From the NCBI GenBank assembly GCA_047967505.1, contig CM106538.1: a stretch of DNA of 64,000 nt; one strand, 5' to 3'. How positions within the stretch are numbered: position 1 is the first letter of the stretch; the number at the start of each line of letters is the position of its first letter. Position numbers and translations under genes: made by a program. This DNA comes from Dipteris shenzhenensis. Lineage: Eukaryota > Polypodiophyta > Polypodiopsida > Gleicheniales. A model generated the notes under the pieces. That model saw only the letters and a list, made by a program, of their open reading frames with translations, did no database searches and was not told where the DNA came from. Positions 33,323-45,480 of this stretch are shown here, piece by piece.

Positions 33323-34750
33323 CGGTGAAGATAGAACTGCAATATATAAAATCTGATATGTATTACAAGGCTTGTGGCAATGATGCCGGGAATAGCCAAG
33401 AGGCTTTACAAGGCTGAAATGATGTGCACGATGCCATCAGATAGTCAAATAGGCTTTACAATGATGGCATGTGTGTGTGAAATCAAATGCTATCTGCCCA
33501 CTGAAACAATCTGCAATGCCTCTGAACTCTAAACTCTGCTCACTGAACCGATGAATGTAAGGTTTCAGGTAATGTAATGATGTGAAACCATATGTGAGTG
33601 TATGTACTGACTCCGAGTAGGTACTAGTCGGGAATTTTGGGCATGGCTTAGATTGGCAACTTGGGGAAATTCAAAGCGTCCCCTCTATGGCGATCTAGTC
33701 TACTCTGATCCTCCTCTGATCTAGATCTAAACCAATTGTCGATCGAAGAAAGAATAGCAAATAATTCCTTTTCTTTTGTTCTTTTTAAGTGCTGGGTCAG
33801 ATGCGTCGGTGTAGAGGCAAATGTGTGTGAAGGAAGTGGTTTTGTTGGCAAGGCTCAAATGTGAGTGTAACTTGCGTCAAAATGTGCACATGATGTGACG
33901 AGCACATAGAGCACAAAAAAACGAGCGACTTTCCTTTTTCGAGCGCCCTCAAATTCTTCCTGGATCAACAAATACGACTTGATCTAGGTGGAGGGGCGAA
34001 AGGAGTGCAAATGGTGCTCAATGATGATGTGTCATTGAGAGTCACATGCAGTGATGATGTGGCACTGTGCCTAGCAAGAGGTGTGCCAGTGAAGCTCTAT
34101 GCTGAGGTGGCAGGAGTGGTCACATGCAGCGCCTGTGGAGCATTGTGTGTGCTTGGCAGGGGTCAATGCTGACTAGATAGGTGAGGTGGCACTGCTCAGG
34201 TGACACTGATGATGATGTTAGCAAGGTGACATGGCAATGCTGACATGGCACTGATGATGTGGTAGTGGTGACATGGCAGTGGTGATGTGGTAGTCGGTGA
34301 TGACATGGTAGTCTGTGATGATGTGGTAGTCAATGATGATGTGGCAATCGATGATGACATGGCAATCGATGATGACATGGCAATCGATGATGTGGCAAGT
34401 TGATTGCCTTGATGATGTGGCACCTAAGGGCGATGTGGCAGATAAGGTATGCCACGTGGCTGGTCCTTGACCAAGCCCTGGGGTGTGGTGACCCTGAGGA
34501 TAAGGTGACCAGAGTAACTACCACGTGTCGTAAGGAGGACAACCGAAATCTCTTGACAATTTAGACAGAATCTTTGTAGATTCCATCCTTGTTTCCATCG
34601 AGGATGTGCAGGAAGTGGCACTGTGTGACGAGGGAGCACGTGAGCTCTGGCGGTGGCGGCTGAGAGCCTTGGTGTTGCTGTTGGTGATGGCTGAGAACCT
34701 TGTTGCTCAAATCGTTGCTGCACTTTTTCTTCCTCATAACTCAACCTTCT
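33323..34750 (-). other. Copia A 5' leader, non-coding, with GATG-rich minisatellite
   Basis: The leader is homologous to 52,030-53,500 in copia B (shared words such as TTACAATGATGGCATGTGTG). 34,200-34,400 is a minisatellite of GATGATGTGGCA/ATGACATGGCAATCGATG units, the last of which repeat almost perfectly three times at 34,336-34,395. No conserved protein is encoded; the open frames here are repeat translations. Confidence 0.7.
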
Positions 34751-34919
34751 TTACAATTCTTGGTTCGCAAACCCAATCCTACAGGAAAGTTTGCAAAATT
34801 AATTTGTAAACTTCAAGAATTCTCTTTCACTCTCATTACTAAAAGCACCACTAGGGCCTCACTTGCACATCTTCTTACAAGTAAAGAAGGAGAATAAGAA
34901 ACAAGGACAAATGATGAGT

Positions 34920-36260
34920 TATGTAGAGATTTGGATACTCCACCAACAACTGCTTTCACTTTCCATTTGATGGAGCCTTTAGCCCTTCTAGAAAATGTGG
35001 AGCTAGAGGGATCATTTTGTGTGATTCAGAAGGAAAGGAGGAATGGGCTATGGGCATATAATTTTCAAGTGCAATATCAAATAATGTGGCTGAATATAAT
35101 TCATTAATTTATGAATTAGAGGATTTCCTAAGGGAGGGAGTGAAAGAGGTAGAGGTTATAGGAGATTGTCAATTGGTCGTTAGGAAAATGAAATGAGAGT
35201 ACAAGCCAAGAAGTCCTAATTGGCATGAATTGTATGAGAAGGCCATAGAGTTAAAAGAAGCTTTTGGGTTCTATAAATGTGTGCATGTTTCAAGAAAATA
35301 TAATCACAAGGCTGATGTGTTGGCTACAAGAACCTTTTCTTCTTTCAAAATGTCCACTCTTTCTTTTATAGATATAGGCTCGTTAGAACTCCAAGATGTC
35401 CAACATTATTTGGATACAAGACACTTTCCTCGTGGATTGAGCCCTCAACAGAAGCAAATGCTGGTAAGTAAAGCTCATCCTTACACAATTCTAGGTGATG
35501 TTCTCTACAAATAGGGTAAAGATAAGGTTCTTAGAAGGGTGGTGAGCTTGGAAGAGTCTAAAAGAATTATGGAGCTATGCCATATGTTCTTGTCACTTTA
35601 CTATAGCTAGCACAACTCGTAGGATTCTCAACATTGGGTATTATTGGCCTAGTCTGAACAAAGATGTCTATGAGTGCTACCAAAGTTGTGAAGTGTGCCA
35701 AGCATATGGGTGCAAGTAGCTAGTTTCTGGATCCTTAAAAGCTTTTCCATCATATGGCCCATTTGAGAGATGGGGCTTAGACTTTTTGGGACCACTTCCT
35801 CGCTCCTCACGTGGGAAGTATTATATACTAGTGGCCATATATTATGCAACCAGATGGGTAGAGGCAAAGGCCACTGTCAATAGTAAGGCAACGACGGTGG
35901 AATTCTTTTTGAGAGAGTACATATGTGCCTAATTTGGGTATCCATTGTAAATTCTTACAAACATGGGGAGGTCCTTCAGGAATGAATTAATGGAATACTT
36001 GATGCAAAAGTTGAAAATCAAGTATCTCATGTCAACTGCCTATTATCCTTGATGCAATAGGTTAGTAGAAAAACCTAATTTGATTTGGTTTGTGGATCTA
36101 TGTCAAAAGTAGTATATGCCAAATAAAAGAAAATGGGATGTGCATGTGCTAGAGGTCTTATGGGTCTATACAACCACTCATAAGATTTCTCTTGATTTTA
36201 TTCCTTCTCAGCTACTTTATGCGGTGGAGGCCATTTTGCCCATAGAATTGGGAAATTAGC
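34920..36260 (+). pseudogene. Ty3/gypsy fragment: RNase H and integrase
   Basis: Plus-strand reading gives an RNase H-like segment (EYNSLIYELEDFLREGVKEV, EVIGDCQLVVRKMK; 35,085-35,195), a linker frame 35,230-35,514 with KYNHKADVLATRTFSS and LSPQQKQMLVSKAH, and then a decayed integrase core: GPFERWGLDFLGPLP (~35,757), YYATRWVEAKATVNSKATTV and KWDVHVLEVLWVYTTTHKIS (~36,130). The extra RNase H next to integrase recalls the Tat/Athila branch. Numerous stops, no LTR or terminus: a dead internal fragment. Confidence 0.75.
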
Positions 36261-37060
36261 AGCCTTTGCACATCATTTCCATGATCGGATGATGAACAAG
36301 AAACTTATGCCCAATGCCTCATACAGCTAAATTTGGATTAAATGCACCTTCAAGCACTTCAAAATCTAGAAGTAGCACAACAAAGCATATTCTTATGCTT
36401 ATGCTTAATGCTTTGTGCACATGCTTAAAGCTTTAAATATTTGAATCATATGCTTAAATCTTTATGCAGAAAGCATATGCATAAAGCATATGCATAAAGC
36501 TTAAAGCTTCAAAGCATATGATTATGTATATGCTTAACATATGCATATGCATGTGCTTCGAACCTATAGGCCTTGCAAATTCAACTTATTAAACACACAT
36601 TGAATTTGAAAGAAAGGGAAAGAAGATGTTTTAAGCCTGTTTCTAAAAAACATACATTCATAAAGCCTAACATTCATTGTAAATTCAATTAATTAAATAT
36701 AGATGCATTTTGAAACAAAGGGAGAAAAAGGAGAAAAGAGAAAAGAGAAAAGGAGAAAAGGGAAAGGGAGACGAGGGAGAAAAGAGAAAAGGGAGAAAGA
36801 AAAGGGAGAAAACAGAGAAAAACAAAGAAAGAGAAAAGAGAATGGAGAAACAGAAGAAGGAAAGGGACAAAAGAGGAGAGAAAATTATAAATTTAAACGG
36901 AAAAATAGAAGAAGGAGATAAGACACGAGAGAACAGGAGAAAACAATAGAAAACGAAAAGGGAAGGAAAGGGAAAGGGAAAGGGAAGGGAAAGGAAAGGG
37001 AAAGGGAAAGGGAAGAAAAGGTAAAGGGAAAGGAAAGGGGAAAGGAAAGAGAAATTTTAG
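36261..37060. repeat. AT-rich GCATATGC repeats followed by a polypurine tract
   Basis: 36,370-36,560 is packed with GCATATGC/AAGCTTAAAGC words. 36,715-37,050 is almost pure purine on the plus strand (GGGAAAGGGAAAGGGAAGGG-like), about 335 bp, ending at the MITE copy 2 target site. Frames read from it (36,703-36,949) are low-complexity Lys/Arg/Glu strings and not genes. Confidence 0.85.
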
Positions 37061-37307
37061 CTCGGGGGGGTCACTCATCATATGTAACTCTATCACGTGA
37101 GTTCAACAAAAGGATATTTTTTATTTCTAAAATTTACATAAATAAATATACATAAGGGACTATTTTAAATAGTTTTGGAAAAAAATTACAGATTTGTATA
37201 GAAAAGGGGTACATTTTATTAATGAAAAATTTTACAGATAAGGGATTTTAAATATAGGCCTTGAACGCACGTGATATAGAGGGTTTGTACATAGTGACCC
37301 CCCCGAG
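37061..37307 (-). mobile_element. hAT-like MITE, copy 2 (247 bp)
   Basis: The element has the same termini and the same 247 bp length as copy 1 at 30,905, in opposite orientation and with only scattered differences. It is flanked by the exact 8 bp duplication AATTTTAG (37,053-37,060 and 37,308-37,315). It sits at the downstream end of the polypurine tract. Confidence 0.93.
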
Positions 37308-37315
37308 AATTTTAG

Positions 37316-37904
37316 AAATCCTAACAAAATGAACGTACCTGGTACAAATGGATGCTTACAAGGTGTGGAGGTCATCCCTAGGTGTGGAGAGGTGCTTACA
37401 AGATGAGGAGGTCCTGACAAGCTATAGAGGATTAGTGAAATATGGGAGAGAATAATGAGACCAATGCATTTGGGATTGGGTTTTCGTTCCCACAACATCG
37501 ATATTACCGTCGCTAAAAGCATCGCAAATGACTCTATATCATTTTCTAGGGATTTTTGATTTAGTCTCACAATTTAAATGCAAATTTCTATTCCAAGTCT
37601 TCATAGAGTTGGTAAAATGATAGTATGAAATGGGTTGTGAATTTGTAAAACCTATGGGTATTGTTTTAGGGTCCATTTACCATTTTAATTGTGCTAGGAC
37701 ATTGTGGGTCCAAGATGTCAGTTTTCCATGGCCATGTTCAGCATCCATTTGTGAAACAGGATGAAACTTGGCAGTCCTCTAATTTATGATGGTACAAAGA
37801 TCCTCTTTAGGTACTATTGCATTAGATGTAAGAAAATGGGTTATTTTTAAGGATCTGTACCACATTTTCACCATGTATCAAAATAATTACTAAGTAAACT
37901 TCTA
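37316..37904. other. Spacer, no feature recognised
   Basis: A short unique stretch between the MITE and the next satellite. The minus frame 37,570-37,232 reads through the MITE end and is not a gene. Confidence 0.4.
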
Positions 37905-39700
37905 ATCATTGAAATGGGATCCAATGGCCAAGATACTTTGCAAAATATATAAAAACCTAAATTGAGGCCTATGCAAAACATCATGGCCATAGGATTCCAT
38001 TTGCATAGTCAAAAACAAACATTTTGATGTTTTTGCACATGCATCCTCCCTTTTAGTTCAAAATAATGCCTCGGTGGTATTCTAGTCATCTAAATGGGAT
38101 TCGATGGCCATGATACTTTGTGAGGGAATTAAAATCACCTATATTGAGTTCCGGCAAAGATATCATGGCCATAAGATTCCATTTGCATGGTAAATAATGA
38201 ATATTTCCATATTTTTTCCCAGGCATCCCCTCTTTTGGTTCAAAATAATGCCTCAGTGGTATTATAGTCATGAAAATGGGACCCGATGGCCACAATAATT
38301 TTTAAAGGACTTAAAATCACCTATATTTAGGACCACTCAAAATATAATGGCCATAAAATCCCATTTGCATGGTAAAGAATAAAAATTTCCATGTTTTTTC
38401 CCATGCATGTCCTCTTCTAGTTCAAAATAATGCACCGATGGTATTCTAGTCAAGAAAATAACTTATATTGGAGCTAATGAAATTATCAAGTTAGCCATAA
38501 GATCCCATTTGCATGATCAAGAATGAGCATTTCCATGTTTTTCCCCATGCATCCCCTCTTCTAGTTCAAAATAAATTCCTCGATGGTATTCTATCATGAA
38601 AATGGAATTCGATGGCCATGATACTTATTGAGGGACTTAAAATAATATACTATGAGTCGTGTGAAAATATCATAGCCATCGGATCCCATTTTCATGCTTA
38701 AAAATAAACTTTTGCATGTTTTTGCCCATGGATATCCTGTTCTGGTTCTCAAAAATGCACCGATGGTATTCTAGTCATGAAAATGGGACTCGATGGCCAT
38801 GATAATTTGCAAAGGAATTAAAATTACGAGGATTGAGGCCCATGCAGAATATTATGGCTACCATTGCTATGTTTTTGCTTATGCATCTCCTATATTTCTG
38901 GTTCAAAAACATGCCTCAACAGTATCCTAGACATGAAAATGGGACCCAATGGCCATGATACTTTGCGAGGGGCTTAAAATCACCTAGTTTGAAAATAGTG
39001 AAAAATATCATGGCCAACGGATCTCATTTTCATGGTCAAGAACGAACATTTCTATGTTTTGGCCCATGCATCCCCTCTTGTGGTTCCAACTAATGCCTCG
39101 ATGGTATTTTAGTCATGCAAATGGGATTCGATGGCCATGATACTTTTCAAGGGACATATAGTCACCTATATTGAGGCTTATAAAAAATATCATGGCCATC
39201 GGTTCCCATTTCCATGGTCGAGAACAAACAATTCCATGTTTTTTCCCATGCATCCTTTCTTTTGGTTCAAAAAAATGCCTCAGTGGTATTCTAGTCATGA
39301 AAATGGATACGATGCCCTTGATACATTTTTAGGGACTTAAAATCACCTATATTGAGGCATGTGCAAAATAACATGGCCATAATATTCCATTTACATGGTT
39401 AAGAATTAACATTTCCAAAACTCACCTCTATTGAAGTATGCGCAAAATATCAAGGCAATTGGATCCTATTTGCATGGTAAAAATTGAACATTTCCATGTT
39501 TTTGTCCATGCATCCTTTCTTCTAGTTCCAAAAAACGCCTCAACTAGGGTATTCTAGTCTTGAAATGGGATCCAAAGGACATGATACTTTGTGACAGACT
39601 TAAAATCACCTAGATTGGACATTGGATCCCATTTGCATGGTCAAGAATGAACATTTCCATGATTTTTCCCATGCATCCCTTCTTCTCTAGTTTATAAATA
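37905..39700. repeat. ~178 bp satellite array
   Basis: About ten imperfect copies of a unit with GGTATTCTAGTCATGAAAAT, GGGATTCGATGGCCATGATA, CTTAAAATCACCTATATTGA and CCCATTTGCATGGTCAAGAA. GGTATTCTAG-like words recur near 38,080, 38,258, 38,437, 38,584, 38,765, 38,920, 39,100, 39,284 and 39,545, giving a modal spacing of about 178 with one shortened unit. It is unrelated by eye to the ~181 bp satellite. Confidence 0.88.
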
Positions 39701-40719
39701 ATCCTAATGCACTCTCGTAATGCTATGCTTTACACATCAAACTATTTTAGTACATGTTATGGAACCCCCATTAGCTCCATGTGATAGATTAATTTTTTTT
39801 GGATTATAAAATCCAATTCTAAATGTCCTATCTATAAATAACATTTTTAATGCTTTTTTCGACGTTAATATCAACAAAAATATCAATTCTGGCACATTTT
39901 CCAGAATGTTTCTCGATGGAAATATTGATGGAACATAGCATGGTCAATGATTAAACAATATGAGTTCACTTTTTGGCATGTTTTGTTCTCATGTATGGAT
40001 TATGGTGGTGTTTTAGTGATCATATGTAGCCTTTGTAGATCTCTGAAGCTCATCAAAGTTCAAAGAAGAGACTAGTAGAAGGAATCTTTATAAACAAATC
40101 TTGTGTGATTGAGCATGATGCAAAGGACAAATAAGGATATTTCACAACATATCAATAGCACACATAAAGAGATATGGTTGCTTTCAGCCCTTACTAGAGA
40201 TACAGTTGAACGATGAGGTAGAAGTCATGTTTTAGCTTCTTAATGAGCGAATTCATTAAATTCACTTCATGTAATAACTTTGTGTGCTTGTATGTGACTT
40301 ATGTGATACGATAAACTAAAGTATTTTAATGAAGCAAGATGAAATTGTTCCAGGAAGTTTGAGAGCACACGCATTGCATAATCATCCTCATAAATCGATG
40401 TTGACCAAAAAATATCGAAACACTCTAAGGGAAGATGGAGATTTGAAAGAGCAACGCAATAGAAGTAGTGAAGAGGAGGATGCACTGAATCATGATGAAA
40501 TAATATAGGAAATGATAAACACTTACTTTTTAGATGCTCCTTCATACCAAAATGAAAGAGATGAAGATGTGGAAGTGAATAGGGAGGATAACTTGAGTCC
40601 TAAAGAGGAGAGCTTGTGACGTGAAGAAAGAACCATATTGTATGAAGAGAAAATCCATCCTCTTCTTGCATCCATTATTCTAATCTTGAATTTACAAGCA
40701 ACTTATGGATGGTCAGACA
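39701..40719. other. Spacer, no feature recognised
   Basis: AT-rich, unique-looking sequence. The 92-codon minus frame at 40,545-40,267 has no recognisable domain. Confidence 0.4.
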
Positions 40720-42290
40720 CTAGTGTTAAACACACCTAGGAGCACGTTTTTTAACAATTGTGCATAAAGCATATCTGATGGACACAATACTTTGCACACA
40801 CCTCAAACTAGGTGGTGCTGAGTTGCATGCAATGTGGCGCACCACTCCAATAAGTACTTGTTGGAATAACACACCTAGGACAATGTTTTTTTATGCTTGT
40901 GCATGACACTAAGGAAAAAACGGAGTTTAATGCTTGGTTGACCATGCAAATCATATCCGATCAGAAAAATACTTGGATGGGCCTCAAACCAAGTGGTATT
41001 GATGTGCATACAAAGTGGCACCACCATCCCATAAGTACTTGCTATGATAACACACCTGGGAGCGCATTTTTTTATGGTGATGCATAACACTAGGAGGAAA
41101 ACGGTGTATAATGCGTGATTGACAATGAAAATCATATCTGATGGGCTCAATACTTTACATGCACCTCATAATAAGTGTTATCAATTGAGTTGCATGCAAT
41201 GTGGCGTGCCCATCCATTTGGATAACACACCTAGGAGCGTGTTTTTTTACGGATGTGCATCACGCTAACACAAAAATGGTGTTTAATGCATGATCGACAA
41301 TGAAAAGTCTATCTAATGGGAACAACACTTTTCAAGTACCTCAAAATAGGTGGTATTTACTTGCATGCAAAGTGGCATGCCCATCTCATAAGTACTTGTT
41401 TGCATAACACACCTGGGAGTGCATTTTTTAACGGTTGTGCATAACACTAGGGGAAAAATGGTGTATAATGTGTGATCGGCCATGCAAAGCATATATGAAG
41501 GACAAAATACTTTGCACATGCTTCAACCTAGGTGGTATTGATTTTTAGGCAAAGTGGTTCCCCCATCTGATAAGTACTTGTTAGAAAATAATACCCCTAA
41601 GACCGTGTTTTTTTACGATGGTGCATAACACTAGGGGGAAAACAGTGTACAATCCGTGATCAATCGTGAAAATAATATCCTATGGACACAATACTTTGCA
41701 CACATCTCAACCTAGGTGATATTTACATACATGCAAAGTGGTGCCCCCATTCAATAAGTACTTGCTCGAATAACACACCTAGGTCCATGTTTTTTTATGG
41801 TTGTGCATGACACTAAGGCAAAAATGATGTTTGATTCTTGATAGACCAGACAAAGCATATCCGATGAGCACAATACTTTGCACGCACATCAACCTGGATG
41901 GTATGGACTTGCTTGCAAAGTTGTGCACCCATACAATAAGTACTTGTTCAAATAACACACCTAGAACCATGTTTTTTGAAGGTTGTGCATGACACTAAGG
42001 CAAAAAGGGTGTTTAATTCTTGATCGACAATACAAAACATATCCGATGGGCAAAATACATTGCACGAACCTCAACCTAGGTGATATTGAGCTGCATGTAA
42101 TGTGGCTCGCCCATTCGATAAGTACTTGTTCGGATAAGGAAAAAACGATGTATAATGCTTGATCGACAATGGAAAGCCTATCCGATGGGAACAATTCTTT
42201 GCACATGCCTCAATCTAGGTGGTATTGACTTGGATGCAAAGTGGCACCCCCATGTGATAAGTACTTTTTTGGATAACACACTTAGGAGTT
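40720..42290 (-). repeat. ~181 bp satellite array, minus orientation
   Basis: About nine copies of the satellite seen at 17,383-20,290, reverse-complemented: CCATAAGTACTTGTT-GATAACACACCTAGGAGC and TTAATGCATGATCGACAATG recur at about 180 bp intervals (for example near 40,855, 41,034, 41,391, 41,571, 41,757, 41,936 and 42,118). Several units carry small deletions. Confidence 0.9.
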
Positions 42291-42850
42291 TGTCAAGTTA
42301 GTAGTTTTAAAAAAGGCATGATTCAATGGATAGATGATTTTGAGTAACAATTGACATTAGAAAACTATTGGTGATTTGTGAGGTTAGTAGTTTCAAAAAA
42401 GTCGTGTTTATTATGAAAATAATTGAGTCTAATTATTATGAAAACAATTGTTCTTAGTAGGATATTTATTAATCAAAAGAAAGAGAAGGGTGACATTAGA
42501 AAACTATAATTTGTGAGGTTAGTAGTTTGAAAAAGAGTGTGTTTATTATGAAAACAATTGAGTATAATTTTTATAAAAACAATTGAGTATAATTACTCTG
42601 AAAATTGTGCTTCTATGAAAGAAAGAGAAGGGTGAGAGAAAAGCAAAAGGAAAAAGGAAAGAGAAGGTTACAAAAGGAAAATATTTATTTGCCCTAAAAA
42701 AGTATAAAAAGTTCTTCTTCCCTTCATTCATTCGTATCTCAATCAATTGGAGCAAGAAGGAGTAAGAGGAAGAATCAAGGAGAGTCTAAATCCTATCTAC
42801 AAAACCTTTAGCTAGCTTAGCTAGGTATGAAGAATTTATATTCATGTTTC
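42291..42850. repeat. Short direct repeats of a GTGAGGTTAGTAGTTT module
   Basis: GTTAGTAGTTT-AAAAA-G-GTGTTTATTATGAAAA-AATTGAGT-TAAT recurs about three times (42,297-42,600), followed by AT-rich sequence containing GAAAGAGAAGGGTGA twice. No gene is recognised. Confidence 0.6.
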
Positions 42851-43910
42851 CTTTTCTTAAATATTTAAGAAAAAGAAATTGAGAGAGAAGAGAGAGGGGA
42901 AAAGAATAATTTTGAGAAAAAGAGGGAGGCCATGGCCAATGGAAGAAGCAGGGATAGTAGGAAAAGAGAAGAGACAAGATGGAAGAGAGGAGGGGAAGGA
43001 AGAGAAGAGTAGGGGGAGGGAGGGCAATGGAAAGGGAAAGGGAGAAACATACGGAAGGAGGTATGGAAAGGGAAACGTGACGGAAGAGGGTATGGAAAGG
43101 AAGATGCGATGGAAGAGGAGACGGAAGGAGGGACAGCATGGAAGGGGGTGTGATAGAAGGAACGACACGAGGGAAAGGGGCACAGCATAACAGGTGATGA
43201 GAGGCGATGGAAGGAATGACAGAAGGGAAGGGGGCATGACAAAAGGAGGGAATGGATCCCCTTCCCTTTTTCCTTGGCGGTCACAGCCACAAGGGAATAA
43301 GAGAAGGGGATGTAAACCCCCTCCCCTCCTCTTATTCCCTGGTGGCCTCCAGGGAATAAGGGGAGGGGAAATACCCTATCCCTAATGGCGGGTGGGCGAT
43401 GCAGGTGAATGGGGACAAACCACAGTGGGTAATGCGAGTGGCGGGCGACGGGTGGGTGATGCAGGCGGCAAGCGGCGGATGAAAATTCGGGCAGCAAGCA
43501 GACGGATGGACATTCGGACAAGCAACACGTGGGTGATGTAGGCGGCAAGTGACGGATGAAAATTTGGGCAGCAAGTGGAGGATGGACATTCGGACAATGG
43601 TGGCGATGAATAGACATTCACACGACGATGATGTACGACTGAACGGGCGACGGATGGCGGGAGCGATGGACAATGCGTAGGTTGTAATGGGTAATAGGCG
43701 ACATCAATGGATGGACAATCAAGTGACAGCGACGATGGATGGGCGATTGGGCAAACCGACGACGAACGAACGATGATGATGACGGTGATTCATATAGTAG
43801 ATGGTGGATATTTGGGCGACGGATGTGAGAGGCACATGTGTGACATTAGGTGGTGGGCAGTGGAGGGAGAGAAGAAGGTGGGAAGAAGTTGGGATTGGTG
43901 AGTGAGCTAG
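42851..43910. repeat. Purine-rich low-complexity region with a hairpin and GGCGA-type minisatellite
   Basis: 42,880-43,260 is purine-rich (GGAAGGGAGAAG-like). 43,292-43,345 is an inverted repeat with arms AGGGAATAAGAGAAGGGG and its near complement. 43,390-43,760 is a degenerate minisatellite of GGCGACGGATG, GACATTCGGACAA and GATGAAAATTCGGGCAGCAA words. The long minus frame 43,617-42,865 (250 codons of Ser/Pro/Phe/Leu) is the pyrimidine strand of this DNA and not a gene. Confidence 0.7.
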
Positions 43911-44619
43911 AAGTGTCATACTATTTAAAAATACAAGAAAAAAAGAGTGTCAGAAAGAGAGATCTTACCAGTATACTTTTGTCACGGTGATAAGAGAGAT
44001 CTTGGGAAAGAGAATGTCGTGCATGTTCAGTGAGGAACGGATGAAAGAATATAGGATGGAAGAATGTTTAGGAGGATGTTGGGTTTTTCATTTAGGAGAA
44101 TGTCGGCTCTTTTGTTTGTACTTTAAATTCAAATCCTCCTGCACTTTTTGTTTACACTTCAAATTTAAATCTCATAGGCAAATTGGCTGCTAAACTCTTT
44201 AGCAATTTGAATCCTTCTCATTCCGATTCTGACTTTCCTCTCCTCTTCTTCTCCTAATCGATGTTTTCCTCTCCTAATCTACTTCCCTCTCGATCGATGT
44301 CTCCTCCTGTAATCGATGTCCCTCTTGATTGTCGTCGACCCTATGAGGTAGAGATTTTCCTCTCTCCTCCCCTTACTTGCTGCCACCGCCGCTCACTCCA
44401 AACCACTGCTTGAATATCCGTGGACCTTTCAAATGTCCATCGCCCAACCAAGTTTCCATCACCCAAAATTTTTGTCACTTGTCACTCGTTGCTCGTTCAT
44501 TGCCTGAAATTTCCATCACCCGCTTGTCGCCCGTCACCCGTCACCCGAATTCACCATCACCCAAATTCAACATTTAACACACTATTTAACAAATTTCATA
44601 GACACAAAAACAAGCCCAT
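43911..44619. other. Spacer containing an inverted relic of the GGCGA minisatellite
   Basis: 44,420-44,580 carries words such as AAATGTCCATCGCCCAAC, TTTCCATCACCC and CGTCACCCGTCACCC that are reverse complements of words at 43,390-43,760, so the two regions form a loose inverted pair. I recognise nothing else. Confidence 0.5.
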
Positions 44620-45085
44620 TTATCACAAGAGATCTAAGGAACTCAACAAGGAGATCCTAGAACTCCCACGTACAAAAATCTATTCACATGAGATCTAAGA
44701 AACTCAACAAGGAGATCTTAGAACTCCCACAAACAAATATTCACATGAGATCTAAGAAACTCAACAAGGAGATCTTAGAACTCCCACAAAAAATTTTCAT
44801 AGATACAAAAACATGCATATTTCTCACAAGAGATCCAAGCAACTCAACAAGGAGATCCTCAAACTCTCACAAATAAATTTATCTCACAAGAGATCTAAGG
44901 AACTCAACAAGGAGATCCTAGAACTCCCACGAACAAATTTCTAACACATAAATATCTAAAATATTTTTATCACAGGAGATTGAAGGAACTCAATAAAGAG
45001 AACCTAGAACTCCCACAAACAAAAGAACAAAGACCAAAACCAAAATCCTCACAAGAGATCTCAGGAACTCAAAATGAGATCCTTA
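44620..45085. repeat. ~60 bp minisatellite, AGATCTAAGGAACTCAACAA type
   Basis: Seven units share AGATCTAAGGAACTCAACAA then GGAGATCCTAGAACTCCCAC, with variable AT-rich filler (starts near 44,629, 44,690, 44,747, 44,830, 44,889, 44,975 and 45,055). Confidence 0.85.
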
Positions 45086-45480
45086 AGCTCCCTAACAAAA
45101 AATCCATCTTATTTTGGACCTTCTAGGTTGCTTTCACAACCTTGAGGACCTTTCTTCTTCTTTTCCTTTTTTGATCTCTTATGCTCAGCTGGGGAACCAA
45201 GCGTGAGATAAGAGACATAGGCAAACATTGAGGTTATATGCAAAAACATAGGAACGTATTCGTCCTAATACAAGTATATTCGTACAAATACTTTATTCAT
45301 ACGAATAAAAGTTATTCGTACGAATATGTGGGGATGATGTGGTGATTTATATAAAAAACATGATGTGTCACCATTTTTTAAACCGATTTTTTCTTCCATT
45401 CGAATCATTCGAGTGATTTTCTCGATTTTTTCGAATCACAAATTCAAATTTTTGTACTTAGTTGAGTTCTTTTTTGGCTG
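45086..45480. other. Spacer with CGTACGAATA words
   Basis: No gene. 45,255-45,325 has clustered ATTCGTACGAATA-type short palindromic words. Confidence 0.45.

Larger units (their letters stand above)
28415..34750 (-). mobile_element. Ty1/copia element A, 5'-truncated
   Basis: On the minus strand from high to low coordinate: a non-coding leader (34,740-33,230), gag (33,322-32,545), zinc knuckle (~32,290), protease (~32,020), integrase (31,650-30,840, interrupted by a MITE), reverse transcriptase (30,797-29,586), RNase H remnants (29,580-28,790), a purine-rich tract and the 3' LTR (28,671-28,415). The 5' LTR is missing; the leader is cut near 34,750 where a gypsy fragment begins. Copy B at 51,763-54,895 shows what the missing 5' end looked like. 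Confidence 0.88.

Noticed and set aside
36703-36949. Lys/Arg/Glu-rich plus-strand frames
   Set aside because: Direct translation of the polypurine tract; two frames are open simultaneously.
42865-43617. 250-codon minus-strand open frame
   Set aside because: Low-complexity Ser/Pro/Leu/Phe reading of the pyrimidine strand of a purine-rich region, with overlapping frames equally open and no domain.
44620-45085. CRISPR array
   Set aside because: The repeats are ~45 bp with short variable AT-rich filler that is partly shared between units. There are no cas genes and the context is eukaryotic; it is a minisatellite.
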